Under the pieces are notes generated by a model. It searched no databases. It was not told the DNA's origin and saw only the letters and a program-made list of their open reading frames with translations. Below, in pieces: positions 47,948 through 59,234 of a DNA stretch of 64,000 nucleotides. Made by a program: the position numbers and the translations under genes. The stretch is taken from the NCBI GenBank assembly GCA_025766275.1, contig JAFKAC010000010.1, positions 1,860,001 to 1,924,000 on the forward strand, in the 5' to 3' direction. Within the stretch, counting starts at the first letter, position 1, and every line of letters starts with the position of its first letter. This stretch comes from Lactarius indigo. Its lineage: Eukaryota; Basidiomycota; Agaricomycetes; Russulales; Russulaceae.

Positions 47948-49365
47948 CTTGAGGTGGTTTTACAAAGGCGGCCTTCTTGAAATTAGGCGCCGCATCATTT
48001 ATGGATGGGATCTGGGCAGGTCGACACGAGGACTCTGCAATGGCACGTTCCCGTTAGTGTGTCACCACAGTTGGGAGTGTGATTACAGTAACCGAAGCCA
48101 CCAAGAGCTCGTCTTGTCGGTCTTCGGGGATGATATTCACAGATAAATAATGGCCAGGCGATCAGAACCACAGACCTGGCTTTAGCTCTGTGGCTGCAAA
48201 TTATCCTGTGGGCGGCGTGGTCACCATCTATGCTGTCAAGATAGTGAGCAACACAGCTTGAAAGACCCTTCTCCAAAATCTGAACCGTGAATGGAATCGT
48301 CGGTCGGGTCCGGGGCAGACGGCCGAACCCGAACCGGAAATTAGCGGTTAGGCTTAGGTTCGAACCGAACTGTGACGGTATGATACATGGAACCCATCTC
48401 GGGCACCTCAGCCAAGGAAGACGACATCATGCTGCCACTACCACCACTAGCTGCGTGCGCCCCTAACAATGTTGACAATGTAGCAGCGACAGATGCGTAC
48501 CAATGCAAGCTGGACAATGACGACAACTACGGTGGCGACATGCACTTCACCGACGCAGGAGCTACTAACCTGCGACTGCAGTGGCAGGCGCCCCACCAAT
48601 GCAGAGCCGATTGCGTCCGCACTTCCAGAAACTCCACCAACGACTATGACACCAGGGAAACAACAACAATAGAAAGAGCAAGGCGACGATGAGGAAGGTC
48701 AACAATGACAATGACTCCACAACGATGAAAACAATGGGTTAACTCGGACCACAATGATGACGATGGTGATGCGATGACTGCGGTGCTGTAGTGGGCTATC
48801 CCGTAAATACATCATTCACTAGTTTCTACTTCATGCTACCCATGGCAATGAATATTCTTGAACTTGACCAGCGCGTGTTGCAGAGAGTCGGTATTACCAT
48901 TGTTACCATGGCGCTTGTAACTGGCCCGTGAGCTCAACTTGCATTGAAATTCGTCTGCAGATTACTGTCGTACTTTTCATTTTTTAATCACTACAAATAA
49001 TTTATTGCAAGAAAAAACTTCGGCGTGGTTATCAAACACCCTTTCAGCTGTTTACGAAAAGGGGCACCCCATTTATTCATATCCTGAACGCGCGCAAGGG
49101 AGGCCAGTATACATTATCACTATTATTCCATCTAGAGGGTACGACAAGCGTCCGAAAAATCACTACGAAACCAAACTAAAACCCAATAAAGAAAGAGTAA
49201 TGAAGGTAATGAAGGTACTGTATACCTTAGGGAGTGTTGAACGTCGTGGAGACAGTGGGGGGGGGGGGTGATTATAGTCCAGAGTCTAGTTAAAGTTGTG
49301 ATTTCCTGCTCTGCTCGCAAATACCGCGTTAGTGCCAAAAGTCGAGAGTTGATTGCTCATTTCCT
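47948..49365. repeat. PriA copy 4 upstream region, unique insert, and short block X5
   Basis: About 47948-48260 is the family upstream flank; part of it (near GTGGGCGGCGT and CTGTCAAGAT) recurs at 54850-54900. About 48280-49080 is unique in the window; the frame at 48387-48692 is low complexity and has no domain. About 49110-49365 is the end of block X, nearly the same as upstream of 41663. No gene is called. Confidence 0.6.
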
Positions 49366-50424
49366 TTAAAGGGGGCGATGCTCCAGTCAGTAATGCATCG
49401 CCTGCACGTACTCCTCGTCTTCCTCCGCCGTAGCGATGTGAGAGTGCCCGTGCCCGTGCTTAGACCTACAGCTCGTGCCGTCGTGCGATAGAATATATCC
49501 TGGCAGGCAGCGTCGCACGACACATTCGCCAGAGTGACAGGCGACGTCCGCAACACCGGGAAGGGTAGTGCAGTCCTGGCCGATAGGCGAGTAGGGCGTC
49601 AGGGGGAGTACGCATCCACCACCTAGACAAATTTGATTTAGTAAAAATGGGCAAGGCTAGGCACGACTCACAGCTCTCTAGGTCGTGCGCTGTATCGACG
49701 CACTCCCACGCTCGGGCACCACCTCCAAATACACCGCAGGCAGCCCAGCCGTGCCCCATCTCTGTGCAAGAACCGCTACCGACCCATCGCCTTTTGGGGA
49801 GGGGGTAGCTGGAGGGGCACACGCCGGGAGCCACGCACTTGCCGTTGCAGACCACGTTGGGTGCGCTGCAGTCGCACGTGGTTGGGTTCGGCGGAAGAGA
49901 GGGCGTGAAGCCATCAGTGCAGGTGAATCCGCAAGGGTTTCCGTGGAGACACATGGGCACGCCACGATCGGGGTAGTTACAGTACGAACGTGCCGCATAG
50001 CTTTGGATCTAAGAAAAAAAAAGCATGATCGGGCACATTTAGAGGCACATTATAGCATTTTCTGCGTACTGTGTCCGTCAAGGCTTTAGTCACGGATGTT
50101 TCTGAAAATTTTTGGACAGTCGATCTACCGAATGGATCATTCTCCAGAAAAGGGGGGATACCAGACAGACAAAGGCACATCTCTGTAAAACCATCATTTA
50201 GGAATAAGGAAACTTAAGATCGATCGAGAAGGGATGTCGAACTGACCGGTGCTAATCAAAGAGGCGTTGAGGAGCATGGACAGGTAATCCGTGTTGAACC
50301 ACGCGCACACGTCGAGGAAATCACGAACATCGAGGGGGTGCGCAGCCGGCTCACGCGACTGAAGAGACGACGCGCGGGCCCCAAAGAGGAGGCTGAGAAC
50401 AGGGAGGACGCGGAAGAGGCGCAT
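49366..50424 (-). CDS. PriA-like secreted cysteine-rich protein, copy 5
   Basis: Four exons (50424-50247, 50182-50070, 50008-49672, 49622-49366) join in frame into 294 residues. Exons 1, 3 and 4 and the 3' flank are very close to copy 3. Exon 2 is strikingly different: after CLSGIPPFLENDP the sequence runs FGRSTVQKFSETS instead of the small-hydrophobic VAILAVK-type segment of the other copies. Cys-rich motifs are complete (CNYPDRGVPMC, CGFTCTDGF, CNGKCVAPGVCPSS, GWAACGVFGGGARAWEC, DCTTLPGVADVAC, RCLPGYILSHDGTSC). The exon 3 donor is GTGAGT where the others have GTAAGT. A TATA-like box is 85 bp before the ATG. Confidence 0.87.
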
Positions 50425-50508
50425 AATGTCTAATAAAGTGGAGCAGGTCCTAACGAGAATGCAATGAGCGGAAACCAAGGGAGGATTTGGCCAGTTTCTT
50501 GAGGTGGT

Positions 50509-50514
50509 CTTATA
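50509..50514 (-). promoter_or_regulatory. TATA-like box of PriA copy 5
   Basis: TATAAG on the minus strand 85 bp before the start codon at 50424, as in copies 3 and 6. Confidence 0.55.
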
Positions 50515-50519
50515 AAGGT

Positions 50520-51729
50520 GGCACTCTTGAAATTAGGCGCTGTATTTTTTGTGCATGGGACCTGGGCAGAGTCGGAAGAATTAAGGGTTCGGCGACGACA
50601 CTGTTCCGTTAGTGTTCCACTGTCACTGGGAATATGATTAACGAAAGGCACAAGAACTCACCTCGGGGATGATAAATAGCCGTCGGCGATCTTGAACGTA
50701 CCGCAGGTGTCCGCACACGCATGACGCCATTATCAAAACTTTCTGCTTGTCCCTGTCTGCGCTGCTCTTGATTGCAAGCACGTTCGCACGATGCGGGGGC
50801 ATGCGAAAATGCGGGCTCACTCGCTAACGCATCCACACACAGGGTTGCCTATCTGGAGCGAGCTGCCATTGCAGTCGAAACGCGACATTTGCCCAAACCT
50901 CCACATAGTTTACGAACACTCTGGTGAGAGGCTTGAATATTGGCGAACCCTTCTGTGCGCTGTCATAGTCCACGCATTGGTGGCGTCTGGTAGGCAAGAC
51001 GCTCGGGGTATCGCTGTGTCGCTGCCAATCACCATACTTCATGAGTCACGTTGCAGGGCATCAGCCCTTGACAAGGCATGAGGTGAGTGCGCAGCTGTGG
51101 CCTGGGCACTATAGCATGGAGGTGATGTGATGCAGCTCCGCTTGAGGCTGCAGTGCAATCTCCGTGTGTGCTGGAAGTGTTGAGGCCTTGAGGTGTGGTA
51201 CACGATTTCTGGGACACTGGCTGGTCTGCCGGCCGGGAGATGGTCTTATCAGTCCTGCACAGTGGGCGTGTTGACAGTGTCGCCGCTGGTTGGAAAAGTC
51301 TGAGACAAATGCCGGTAGTTGGAACTTGATAGATGGTGTCAAAATGAACGTCCGAAGTGCAAAAACTATGTCTTAACAAAGCCAGAACTGTTGGTCGAAA
51401 AACAACAGCGGGAATAATTCTGGTGTCTCCAGCTGGTTCTCCTCCTCACTGAAAAGTGGACTGTCCCCGGTACTCAAAGAGGGCATGGCTAAGAACGGTG
51501 GAGAGTATCTGTGTGTGCGGCATGTCTCGAGATGTGCAGGGGCTGTTCAAGGGGCTGCTGGATTAGAATTGTGCCAGCGCGATCTTATTCGGTTATCGCA
51601 CATTATTTATTGGGGATTATCTCATTCAAAAACGCATATATTTTCACTTGGTTACTCCAATGCAGTCTTATGGTTACGATTATGTAACAAATGGTAGTGC
51701 CCTCGAGGTTCGACTAACAGCGTGGCTAC
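50520..51729. repeat. PriA copy 5 upstream region and block B3
   Basis: About 50700-51640 is block B, with the CACGTTCGCACGATGCG and CACACACAGGGTTGCCTAT landmarks and the GAGAGTATCTGTGTGTGCGG tract near its end. No gene is recognised. Confidence 0.65.
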
Positions 51730-52690
51730 AGGATCTGGGGATGCCAAGGAACAACGTGCGACCGATGCAGTCGACGAGCCTTCCATCGAATATGACGGTC
51801 CCTACGAAAAGGATCATGCGCTTGGAGACGAGTTCCGTCCCAGGTAGGTGTTTCCCTACTTGAACTGTATGAGATTTTCTCAGGGAGATCTGCTCAAAGC
51901 AATGTCCCTACTAAGAAAACGACTCGCTACAGACCCCATAATCTTTACACCGGCGTCTTTTGGGGTTTTAGCCTTGTCGGACGGGCATCGCTCCCGCCTC
52001 CCTCCGTCCCTCGGACACCTTCCCGTTCCGCACCAATGCACCAGTGCCAGTAGTAACTGGCGCAACGAAGTACCATTGGAATGCCAGAGACGAGGAGGGC
52101 GTTCCATACAGCAGCAATCAAATAGTTGCTTTCGGCGTCGAGCATTCCACAGCTGCGTGGCTTATCCAAGAGCGGTCTACGCTTCCAACGACCCCCACCC
52201 TGACTGTGATCTCCCCTTCTAACCCCCCTCACAGTCATCTCCCACGTCGACAGCTGTCAACAGTCAAATCAGCTGCTCCTCCTTCCGTTAACGAATGTGA
52301 AGAATCGCGGACGTCACCCTCACTCGTATACTTTTGCGTTCATGTACTATGATATGGAGGGTATTACGTCTTTCTTTGTCACTGATTCCGTTCGTGTATT
52401 GTAGCATGATTTATTTAGGACTCGAAAAACACATGGGTGAAGTTGTGAAGTTATCCTTTCGTACGGTACTTGTAAGGAGGTGCACGTGCAAGTACCCTTC
52501 TTCGCTCGGGAATGAATCGGAGCGGAAAGTTGAACGTTGAACGATGAACATTGATTGCAACGATGCTATGGAGGTGTTATATTTGTCACGTTCTACTGAA
52601 TTGTACAGTCAAAACGTGGCCGGTTTGTACGTACTTGCACAGGCGCGTTTCGTTCGGGTCGTTAGTTCGGGTGCACAAGTATTCAGTAAT
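51730..52690 (+). pseudogene. EPL1 fragment 3 with EPL1 3' flank
   Basis: Homologous to EPL1 from about 22484 through part of exon 7, with a large internal loss, and then to the EPL1 3' flank (up to about 24225). Intron 6 is retained between GAGTTCCGTCCCAGGTAGG and CTCAGGGAGATCTGCTC. A TTGCGTTCATG..TTACGTCTTTCTTTGT tract matches the EPL1 3' UTR side. Frameshifts prevent translation. This copy shows that the duplicated segment once spanned the EPL1 3' half plus at least 400 bp downstream. Confidence 0.8.
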
Positions 52691-53429
52691 ATTCAGTTTT
52701 TGAATGGGGAGGTGTCCTTCCCTTCCTCGGGACTTATCATGCATGCATCAAGCCGCGGCCTCACGACTGTGTTTCATCTTCGAAGTGGAGCCTCGTCGTT
52801 GAGAGACCTCCCACGACGTGCGTGTAGTATCGTTACAGGGTTGACAGAATCCTGTAGTATCCTATACTCTACGTACGGTCTTGTAGGAAGAGGGACAGAC
52901 ACACCCCGGTCTTGCCAAGTCTGGGCCGATTATCGATTATCATCCATGAAAGAAATCAAAGGTGATCGCCTTCATGAAAGGCTGTCACTGCGTTATTTGT
53001 CCTTTCTTTAGCGAGTGCCGCAGGCCCGGGGCCGAAGGATGGAGTTTAGGGCCCCCAATCTCCGCCTCGAGAAAGAGATCGGCGTACCATTGGTTATAAC
53101 CCTAATAAGACTAAATGCATACACTCGATTGATGAACGCTGACTACTACTCTTAGTATGCCAGCACGGGAGATCCTGGACGCGCACACGGAAGACATTGC
53201 CAAGATACAATTATCACTATTATTCCATGTACGGGGTGCGACAAGCGTCCGAAAAATCACTACGAAACCCAACCATAAAGAAAGAATAACGAGGGTATAT
53301 CTTAGGGAGTGTTAGATGTCGTGGAGACAGTGGATTGGGGTTATTAGTCTAATTAAAAGCTGTTGTTTCCTGCTCTGCTTGCAAATACCACGTTAGTACC
53401 AAAAATTGAATGTCGATCGCTCAGTCCCT
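52691..53429. repeat. Block X6: 3' flank block of PriA copy 6
   Basis: Contains the CTTCCCTTCCTCGGGACTTATCA tract, GAGAGACCTCCCACG and the later GATCGCCTTCATGAAAGG and GCGACAAGCGTCCGAAAAAT landmarks. It lacks the middle third seen in X1 and X2. No gene. Confidence 0.7.
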
Positions 53430-54529
53430 CTAAAGGGGGCGATGCTCGAGTCCATAACGCATCGCCTCCACGTACTCCTCGTCTTCCTCCTCCGGCATGG
53501 CGACGTGGGAGTGTGAGTGCGAGTGCTTAGACCGACAGCTGGTGCCGTCGTGTGATAAAATGTATCCCGGCAGGCAGCGCCGGACAATACATTCACCCGA
53601 CAGACAAGCGACGTCAGCAACACCAGGAAGAGCAGTGCAGTCCTGGCCGATAGGCGAGTAAGGCGTCAGGGGAAGCACGCATCCGCCACCTTGAAAAAAA
53701 AAAAAAGTTTAATTTTAGAACAAAATGGGCGGTAAGTGGGCCAGACCAGGCACAACTTACAGCTCTCTAGATCGTGTGCCGTATCGACACACTCCCATGC
53801 TCGGGCGCCACCTCCAAACACGCCGCAGGCAGACCATCCGTGTCCCATCTGTGAGCAAGAGCCACTGCCGACCCAGCGTCTTTTGGGGAGGGGGTTGCTG
53901 GTGGGGCACGCGCCGGGAGCCACGCACTTGCCGTTGCAGACCACGTTGGGTGCGCTGCAGACGCATTTAGTTGGGTGAGCGGGGGGGAAAGGAGTGAAGC
54001 CGTCAGTGCAGGTGAACCTGCAGGGGTTTCCGTCGATACACGCGGGAACGCCGTGTTCGGGATAGTTGCAGTGCGAATTAGGCGCCTCTCCTAGGATCTA
54101 AAAGAAAGAAAGAAAAATGCCATCAGGTACATTTCAAGGCACTGTTTGCATTTTCTGCGTACAAGTTTCGTCAAGATGTCAGTCGCGACTTCTTCTCCGG
54201 CAATTTTGACGGCCAATAGAGCGGCGATGTTAGTCTCCAGGAAAAGAGGGAGAGCCGACAGACACAGGCAGACATCTGTCAAAATCGTTATTTTAGGAAT
54301 AAGGACACTTAACATCAGTTGAGAGAGGTAGTTGGGACTAACCGATTACACCGACAGCAGTGAGGATGTTGAGCACGTCGGGGACGACGAGCTCCGTACT
54401 GACAGACGCGCATACGTCGAGGAGGTCACGAGCATCAAGAGGATGCGCAGCCGGCTCACGCGACTGAAGGGACGATGCGCGGGCCCCAAAGAGGAAGCCG
54501 AGAGCAGGGAGGACGCGGAAGAGACGCAT
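53430..54529 (-). CDS. PriA-like secreted cysteine-rich protein, copy 6
   Basis: Four exons (54529-54343, 54275-54163, 54097-53761, 53689-53430) join in frame into 298 residues, the longest copy. Signal peptide MRLFRVLPALGFLFGARAS. Centre close to copy 2 (STELVVPDVLNILTAVGVI, CLSALPLFLETNI). Cys-rich motifs: CNYPEH, CRFTCTDGFTPFPP, CNGKCVAPGACPTS, GWSACGVFGGGARAWEC, DCTALPGVADVACLSGEC, RRCLPGYILSHDGTSC. The tail is extended by a few residues in the His/acidic stretch. Intron 3 ends in a long T-run on the minus strand. A TATA-like box is 85 bp upstream. It is the last family member before single-copy sequence resumes. Confidence 0.88.
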
Positions 54530-54613
54530 AATGTCTAATAAAGGAGAGCAGATACTAACGAGAATGCAATGAGCGGAAACGAAGCTAGGATTCAGCCAGC
54601 CTCTCGAGGTGGC

Positions 54614-54619
54614 CTTATA
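54614..54619 (-). promoter_or_regulatory. TATA-like box of PriA copy 6
   Basis: TATAAG on the minus strand 85 bp before the start codon at 54529. Confidence 0.55.
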
Positions 54620-54629
54620 AAGACGGCTT

Positions 54630-57259
54630 TCTTGATATTAGGCGCCGAAATATTTATGGATGTGGATCTGGGCAGAGTTGAGAGAAACAAGGGCTCGGCG
54701 ACGGCACTGCTCCCGTTAGTGTGCCGCTGCCACCGAGAGCGTGATTAACGGAAGTCACCAAGAACTCGCCTTGTCGGTCTTCGGGGATGAAATTCACGGA
54801 TCAATAGCCAATAGCCAGTCGATCAGAACCACAGACCAATGCTTGGCGGCTTTCACATATCACATGGGCGGCGTAATCTTCATCTAGACTGTCAAGATGG
54901 TGAACGACGCACTGACTCCAGCGGAGTCATCCCAGAAACGGCATATGCGGTCATGTATCTCTGATAGAAGGGCAGACTCTGATCTGCGGGCTATGGAAGG
55001 ATGTGCCCGTATCTGTGATCCGCAATAGTACCACTTTCGGTCGTGCCCAGAGCCGAGAAAGCTGAGTACCATGCGAGAAATTTTTTTGCAGTGAGTGAGA
55101 CTTCGGTAGTTTTTCCAGGTTTAGATGTGCGTGGAACGAGGGTCATAGAAGGGCAGCGAACGGAAGTGAAAGAGAGAAACAACCCATAGGAAGCGGCGCA
55201 TCGCACGCGAAGCTTGTCGAAAGACGTAAAGTTGCCAGCAAAAACGCTATCACTGGTCCAGCGCAAAACGCGGCATAGTACAGCCCTTGCTGAACTTTGA
55301 TAGTCAGCAAGCGTTCAGGGACAAGACAAATATGACCCGATACACAGTAATGGGTACGTACTATCCGCTGAATTCTCTGGGTCATGGTCACCCTCGGCCG
55401 CTACCGCCGCAACTCGGGACCTCTGGAGGATGAGAAGCACTCAAAGAGCATGCATACTCGATGCCGTCTGAAAATTTGGCAGTTTCCTTACTGCATTCGA
55501 TGAGCGGATAACACCTTACATCGAGGGCTCACGGAACCTGAGTACAGTACCAAGGTGGCGCCACTTCTTTTCGCCACACACCCGCCCGTGAGAAGGGAGT
55601 GAATTTGCTGAAAAGTGACTTGGCTTTATGTGAAGAATACGCGTTCCCATCCTGGGCATTTGCTGTATGACACCAACGCCGCCGGAGCTGAAGCTCAAGT
55701 AGGGAGGGTTCCCAAGTCCCCGCCGCGCAGATCTCTTCGAATCTGCGTGACTCAGGAAGCCCTGGGTGGGGACCGAAATGGAACAGAGATAGACTTGTCC
55801 GGCAGGTGACATGGAATACGATATGCGGGGGACCCACGCCAGCCAAATTTGCATGTTTTTCCCCTATTGGACACTTGCTGGGAAGAGATTGTCTCATCGA
55901 AAGACGACAAATTGAATAGCATTAAGCCACGAGGCGGACTTTGGTCGTATGACGGGAGGGTCTGCACGCGAACCTCTTTTCTCTTCGTGGCGTTGGGAGT
56001 TCGTTGTTGCGAACAAAACGTACGGCAACTGCCAGTGGTGGTGCCACACAGCGACAAACTGAGCTTCAGCTGACTTGTGGCAGTTCTTCATCTCCGTTCC
56101 CCACAACCCACAACACATAAACAACACACGCAGATTTTCACCCTGAATTAGAACACGAGCCTTCTCGTTCGTTCGTTCGTTCGCGACTCTCCGCTTCGGT
56201 TCGGTTCGGCGCTGTATGAAGAAATAAAGGTCTGATGCTATCATACAAAATTAGTATAGAAGCCTGCGTTGAGTTCGACGATGACACCCAAACAATCTAC
56301 GCAGATGCGTGGAGAACCTCAAACTCGACACAGCCTCACGATATGATGCTGTATCACTTTTTAATTCAAGACCGGTTCATGAAGCCCAGAAAGAAAATGA
56401 AATTATCCGATTTTGAGCACCTCCGAACACCGATGCCAGCAAGGATGCTAGGTCGCGAAAATTTTCCAGCCACAGGGGAGAATTCTACAATGTGTTTTTC
56501 GTCTGATGTGAAGAAGCGGCGCCACCACATACAGGTGCTAGCCTCAAGCCAGGGTAAACCTGAACCTCTCATAGGACATGTGGCCAATCAGCGCTGTCAG
56601 CCGTTGCTTGACATCTGCAAGTCCGCAGAGGAAACGTTCCTCCGATCATCGTAGGTCGGGGGTTCATTTTGTGTACTGTACATATAGGTTAGACGCGCAA
56701 TGATTCCCAATATCTTAGGTGAACCACACGTCCGTTCCCGTCCAATCACCTGGATCGTGAAGCAACGAGGAAACTCATGGTCTGTCCGGCCACACGTATC
56801 GAAGTCATTCTCTCTTGAGGGCCGATTATCCCTGGATGGTCCGCGAGGACGAATGAAAGCCCAAAATCAAGTTATTCAGGGCAAGGCGCTTGTACAGTAA
56901 ATCAAATCTCAGATATCAATAACACAATGAATACAGTAGGACAGTCTAAAGGAAGGAGGAAAACAAAAAACAAAAAAAAAAAACAGAAACAAAAACCGCG
57001 CGAACTAAGAAATTTCCTTTGTCTATACAATACATTTATCAAAGAAGGAAGAGGAGACCTGATTATATAGGCTATACCCCGTCGTCCCGACTTGCACTAT
57101 ATTAGTCCCTGTCATCTACTATAGTACTTTCACTTTCTCCTTACAACAGCCACGTCCGACCAGTTTTTGTCCAGAATATAAGTGTAGAAGAGAAAAGAAA
57201 AAACCTCGTCGTCGTCGTCGTAAGCTCCCGCTACGCATTCCCTGTCCGGCTCGGGTATA
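54630..57259. other. Right edge of the mosaic, then intergenic; no gene recognised
   Basis: The first 250 bp are the PriA upstream flank. After about 54920 no homology to the mosaic is seen. Frames at minus 55516-55897, minus 55894-56244 and plus 56235-56654 (139 codons) have no domain and no clear splice chain. A GTTC tetranucleotide run is at about 56168-56182 and an A-rich run at about 56965-56990. The last 150 bp are likely the 3' UTR of the next gene. Confidence 0.45.
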
Positions 57260-59234
57260 TCACCCGCTCCAAAGCCCGAGTCGACGCCCAGCGGCCGCGG
57301 CCGCGGGGAGGTTGTGAATGTCGTCAATAATCTCGAAGGCAGCAGGACCTTGTTGCCAAAGCGCACGAGACGCAGATGGTGGCGGTCAATCAATCATGTC
57401 CGCGAGACAGCGTACGATCTCGTGCTGCCCAAAGCAGGGCGTCGTGTCGCATCGTCGTCCACTCGTGCACCCCGGCGTCGCCGACGCGCATCATGAAGCT
57501 CCGCGCGCATCGTCCAGCCGCGGCGCTCGGCAAACTCGTCGCCGTCGCCGTCGCCGTCGTCATCGCGCGCTGCAAATGGATCACAAGTGCGCGGCGTGAT
57601 GCCACTGCTGCGTGAAAGCCAGCCGGAGACGTCGAAGTCCTGAACTTGGTCCAGAAAGCTCTTGATTAAGTTTACGTGTACCGTCTGCCCCTCCGCGTCG
57701 TCGTTCTGGTCGGTGTCCTCAGCCGGGAGTGGTGCGGGATAATGGAGAAATGCGCCTTCGCGTCGGAGGGGCCGGGGTTTCTTGCCCAGTTCCTTCTTCT
57801 GTCGTTTTGGCGGGGGCTCGGAGGTGCCGTTGTCGTCGTCGTCGCTCTCAGGTGTCCTCAAACGTTTGCGTGTTGGAAGACAATCGGGCGCACGAGAAGA
57901 GCTCGCAGCGGCACCGCCCTGAAAGACGAAGACTGGGGACGGAGACGAAGAAAGCGGTGGAGACGGGGACCTGGCACGTCCCTTGCCTTTGGCCTTATAG
58001 AGAAACCGACTTCGCCGCGGGGGAACTATAGTTTGGGTCATGACTTCTTCTCCGTCCGATCCGGCGTCATCAGGGGCCGACACACTCTCTACCTGCGCTC
58101 TGCTAGAAGGTCTTTCAGAGGGATAGTGGATTATTAGGATCTGTACTTGACGTACCTTCCCAGAACACGGGTGTCATCCTCTTCTTTGCGGTCGCCTGAA
58201 TCTGCCGTCTCCTTCCCCGCAAGCCTGCGTAGCGCTCGCCGGCCTGCCCGTGTCGCCGTCCTGAGAAGCCCACAAATCTCACTAGGTGCGAGGCTGTGAA
58301 GGAAGCCTTGGAGATCGTCCCACTTCCCTCCTTCATTACGCCCCTCGATCTGGCATAACAGCGATTGCTTCATGGCGGCCGCTTGAGCAACGTTCGCAGC
58401 GGAGACATCCGGAATACGCTCGCTTTCGTGTGAGGTCGCATCTGAGATAGAAAGGTCTTCGCTTTGAGAATCGCTTTCCTCGCTGGAGCCAACGTGGGGG
58501 GCACCCACGCCATCCTCCTGCACTTTTGTCGACTGGGCGGTGGATCCGGCTCTGTCGTCTGGGATTGCGGCCATAGGCGCAGGAACGGAGGGGAAATTCT
58601 CAACGGGAGGCCCGATAGCGAGGGGGGACCGTTTGCGCGGTGAGGACCGAGGACGGGGGGAAGAGGATGCTCCTAAAGAACGGGTTCCACTCTGGCGCAA
58701 CTCAGGGGTTGTCGGGGAGTCTTGGGGGGTACGGGAAAGCAGTTGCACGGTGGGAGAACCCGCGCGATGAGAAGAGGAGGCTGCGGCGCGTGACGGCAGC
58801 GGCCGCAATACAACCGTAGATTGGGGCGTGATGCGCTGCTTCTTGCCCTTTGCTTCCGCGGCGCCGGTCACGGCAGCGGACAGCTCGGGTGGTTGCGGGG
58901 AAGCCGAGCGGGTACGTAAAGGTGAGGTGGGCGACTCGCACAATGGCGACGGCGATTCACAACGTACGAGGTGGCTGCTACTTTCGCTGGTGCCTTCGGA
59001 GTCGCTGGTCGTGTGTGAGCCGTCCTCTGTGCGCGCGATCCCGACGAGCAAGCTTTTGTACGGACTGCTCGGCTTGCCCGTCTTGGTCGAGGTGGCGCGG
59101 GCAATAGCCTTGCGCTTCTTGGACACGCCGATGCGGTTCATCAAGTCGTTCTCGATGGCCGGGATGCGCATCGAGCGTTCTTTATGGAGCTTCCTACTAA
59201 CCGTCGTTCTCTGTGTCGCGCGGGGGGGGCGCAT
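57260..59234 (-). CDS. Ser/Pro-rich protein of unknown function
   Basis: Exon 1 (59234-58156) and a second exon from 58111 join in frame across a 44-bp intron. They give a protein of over 550 residues, mostly low complexity: basic N-terminus (RKLHKERSMRIPAIENDLMNRIGVSKKRK-type, nuclear-signal-like), long Ser/Pro/Arg stretches, a short predicted helical patch (KWDDLQGFLHSLAPSEICGLL), a KRxRxPESDDDD acidic run, and a more ordered C-terminal part (LIKSFLDQVQDFDVSGWL). The end is uncertain. Either the frame stops at about 57394, or a short intron and one more (GTACGC...AAG) lead to AAFEIIDDIHNLP and a stop at 57260-57262. I do not recognise the family. Composition suggests a nuclear regulatory protein. 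Confidence 0.6.

Noticed and set aside
48387..48692. Low-complexity frame with acidic and Arg-rich tracts
   Set aside because: Composition follows simple GA/AC-rich DNA and no ordered segment is visible.
56235..56654. 139-codon plus-strand frame
   Set aside because: No domain, signal peptide or homologous copy was seen; could be chance in a 2.6-kb gap.
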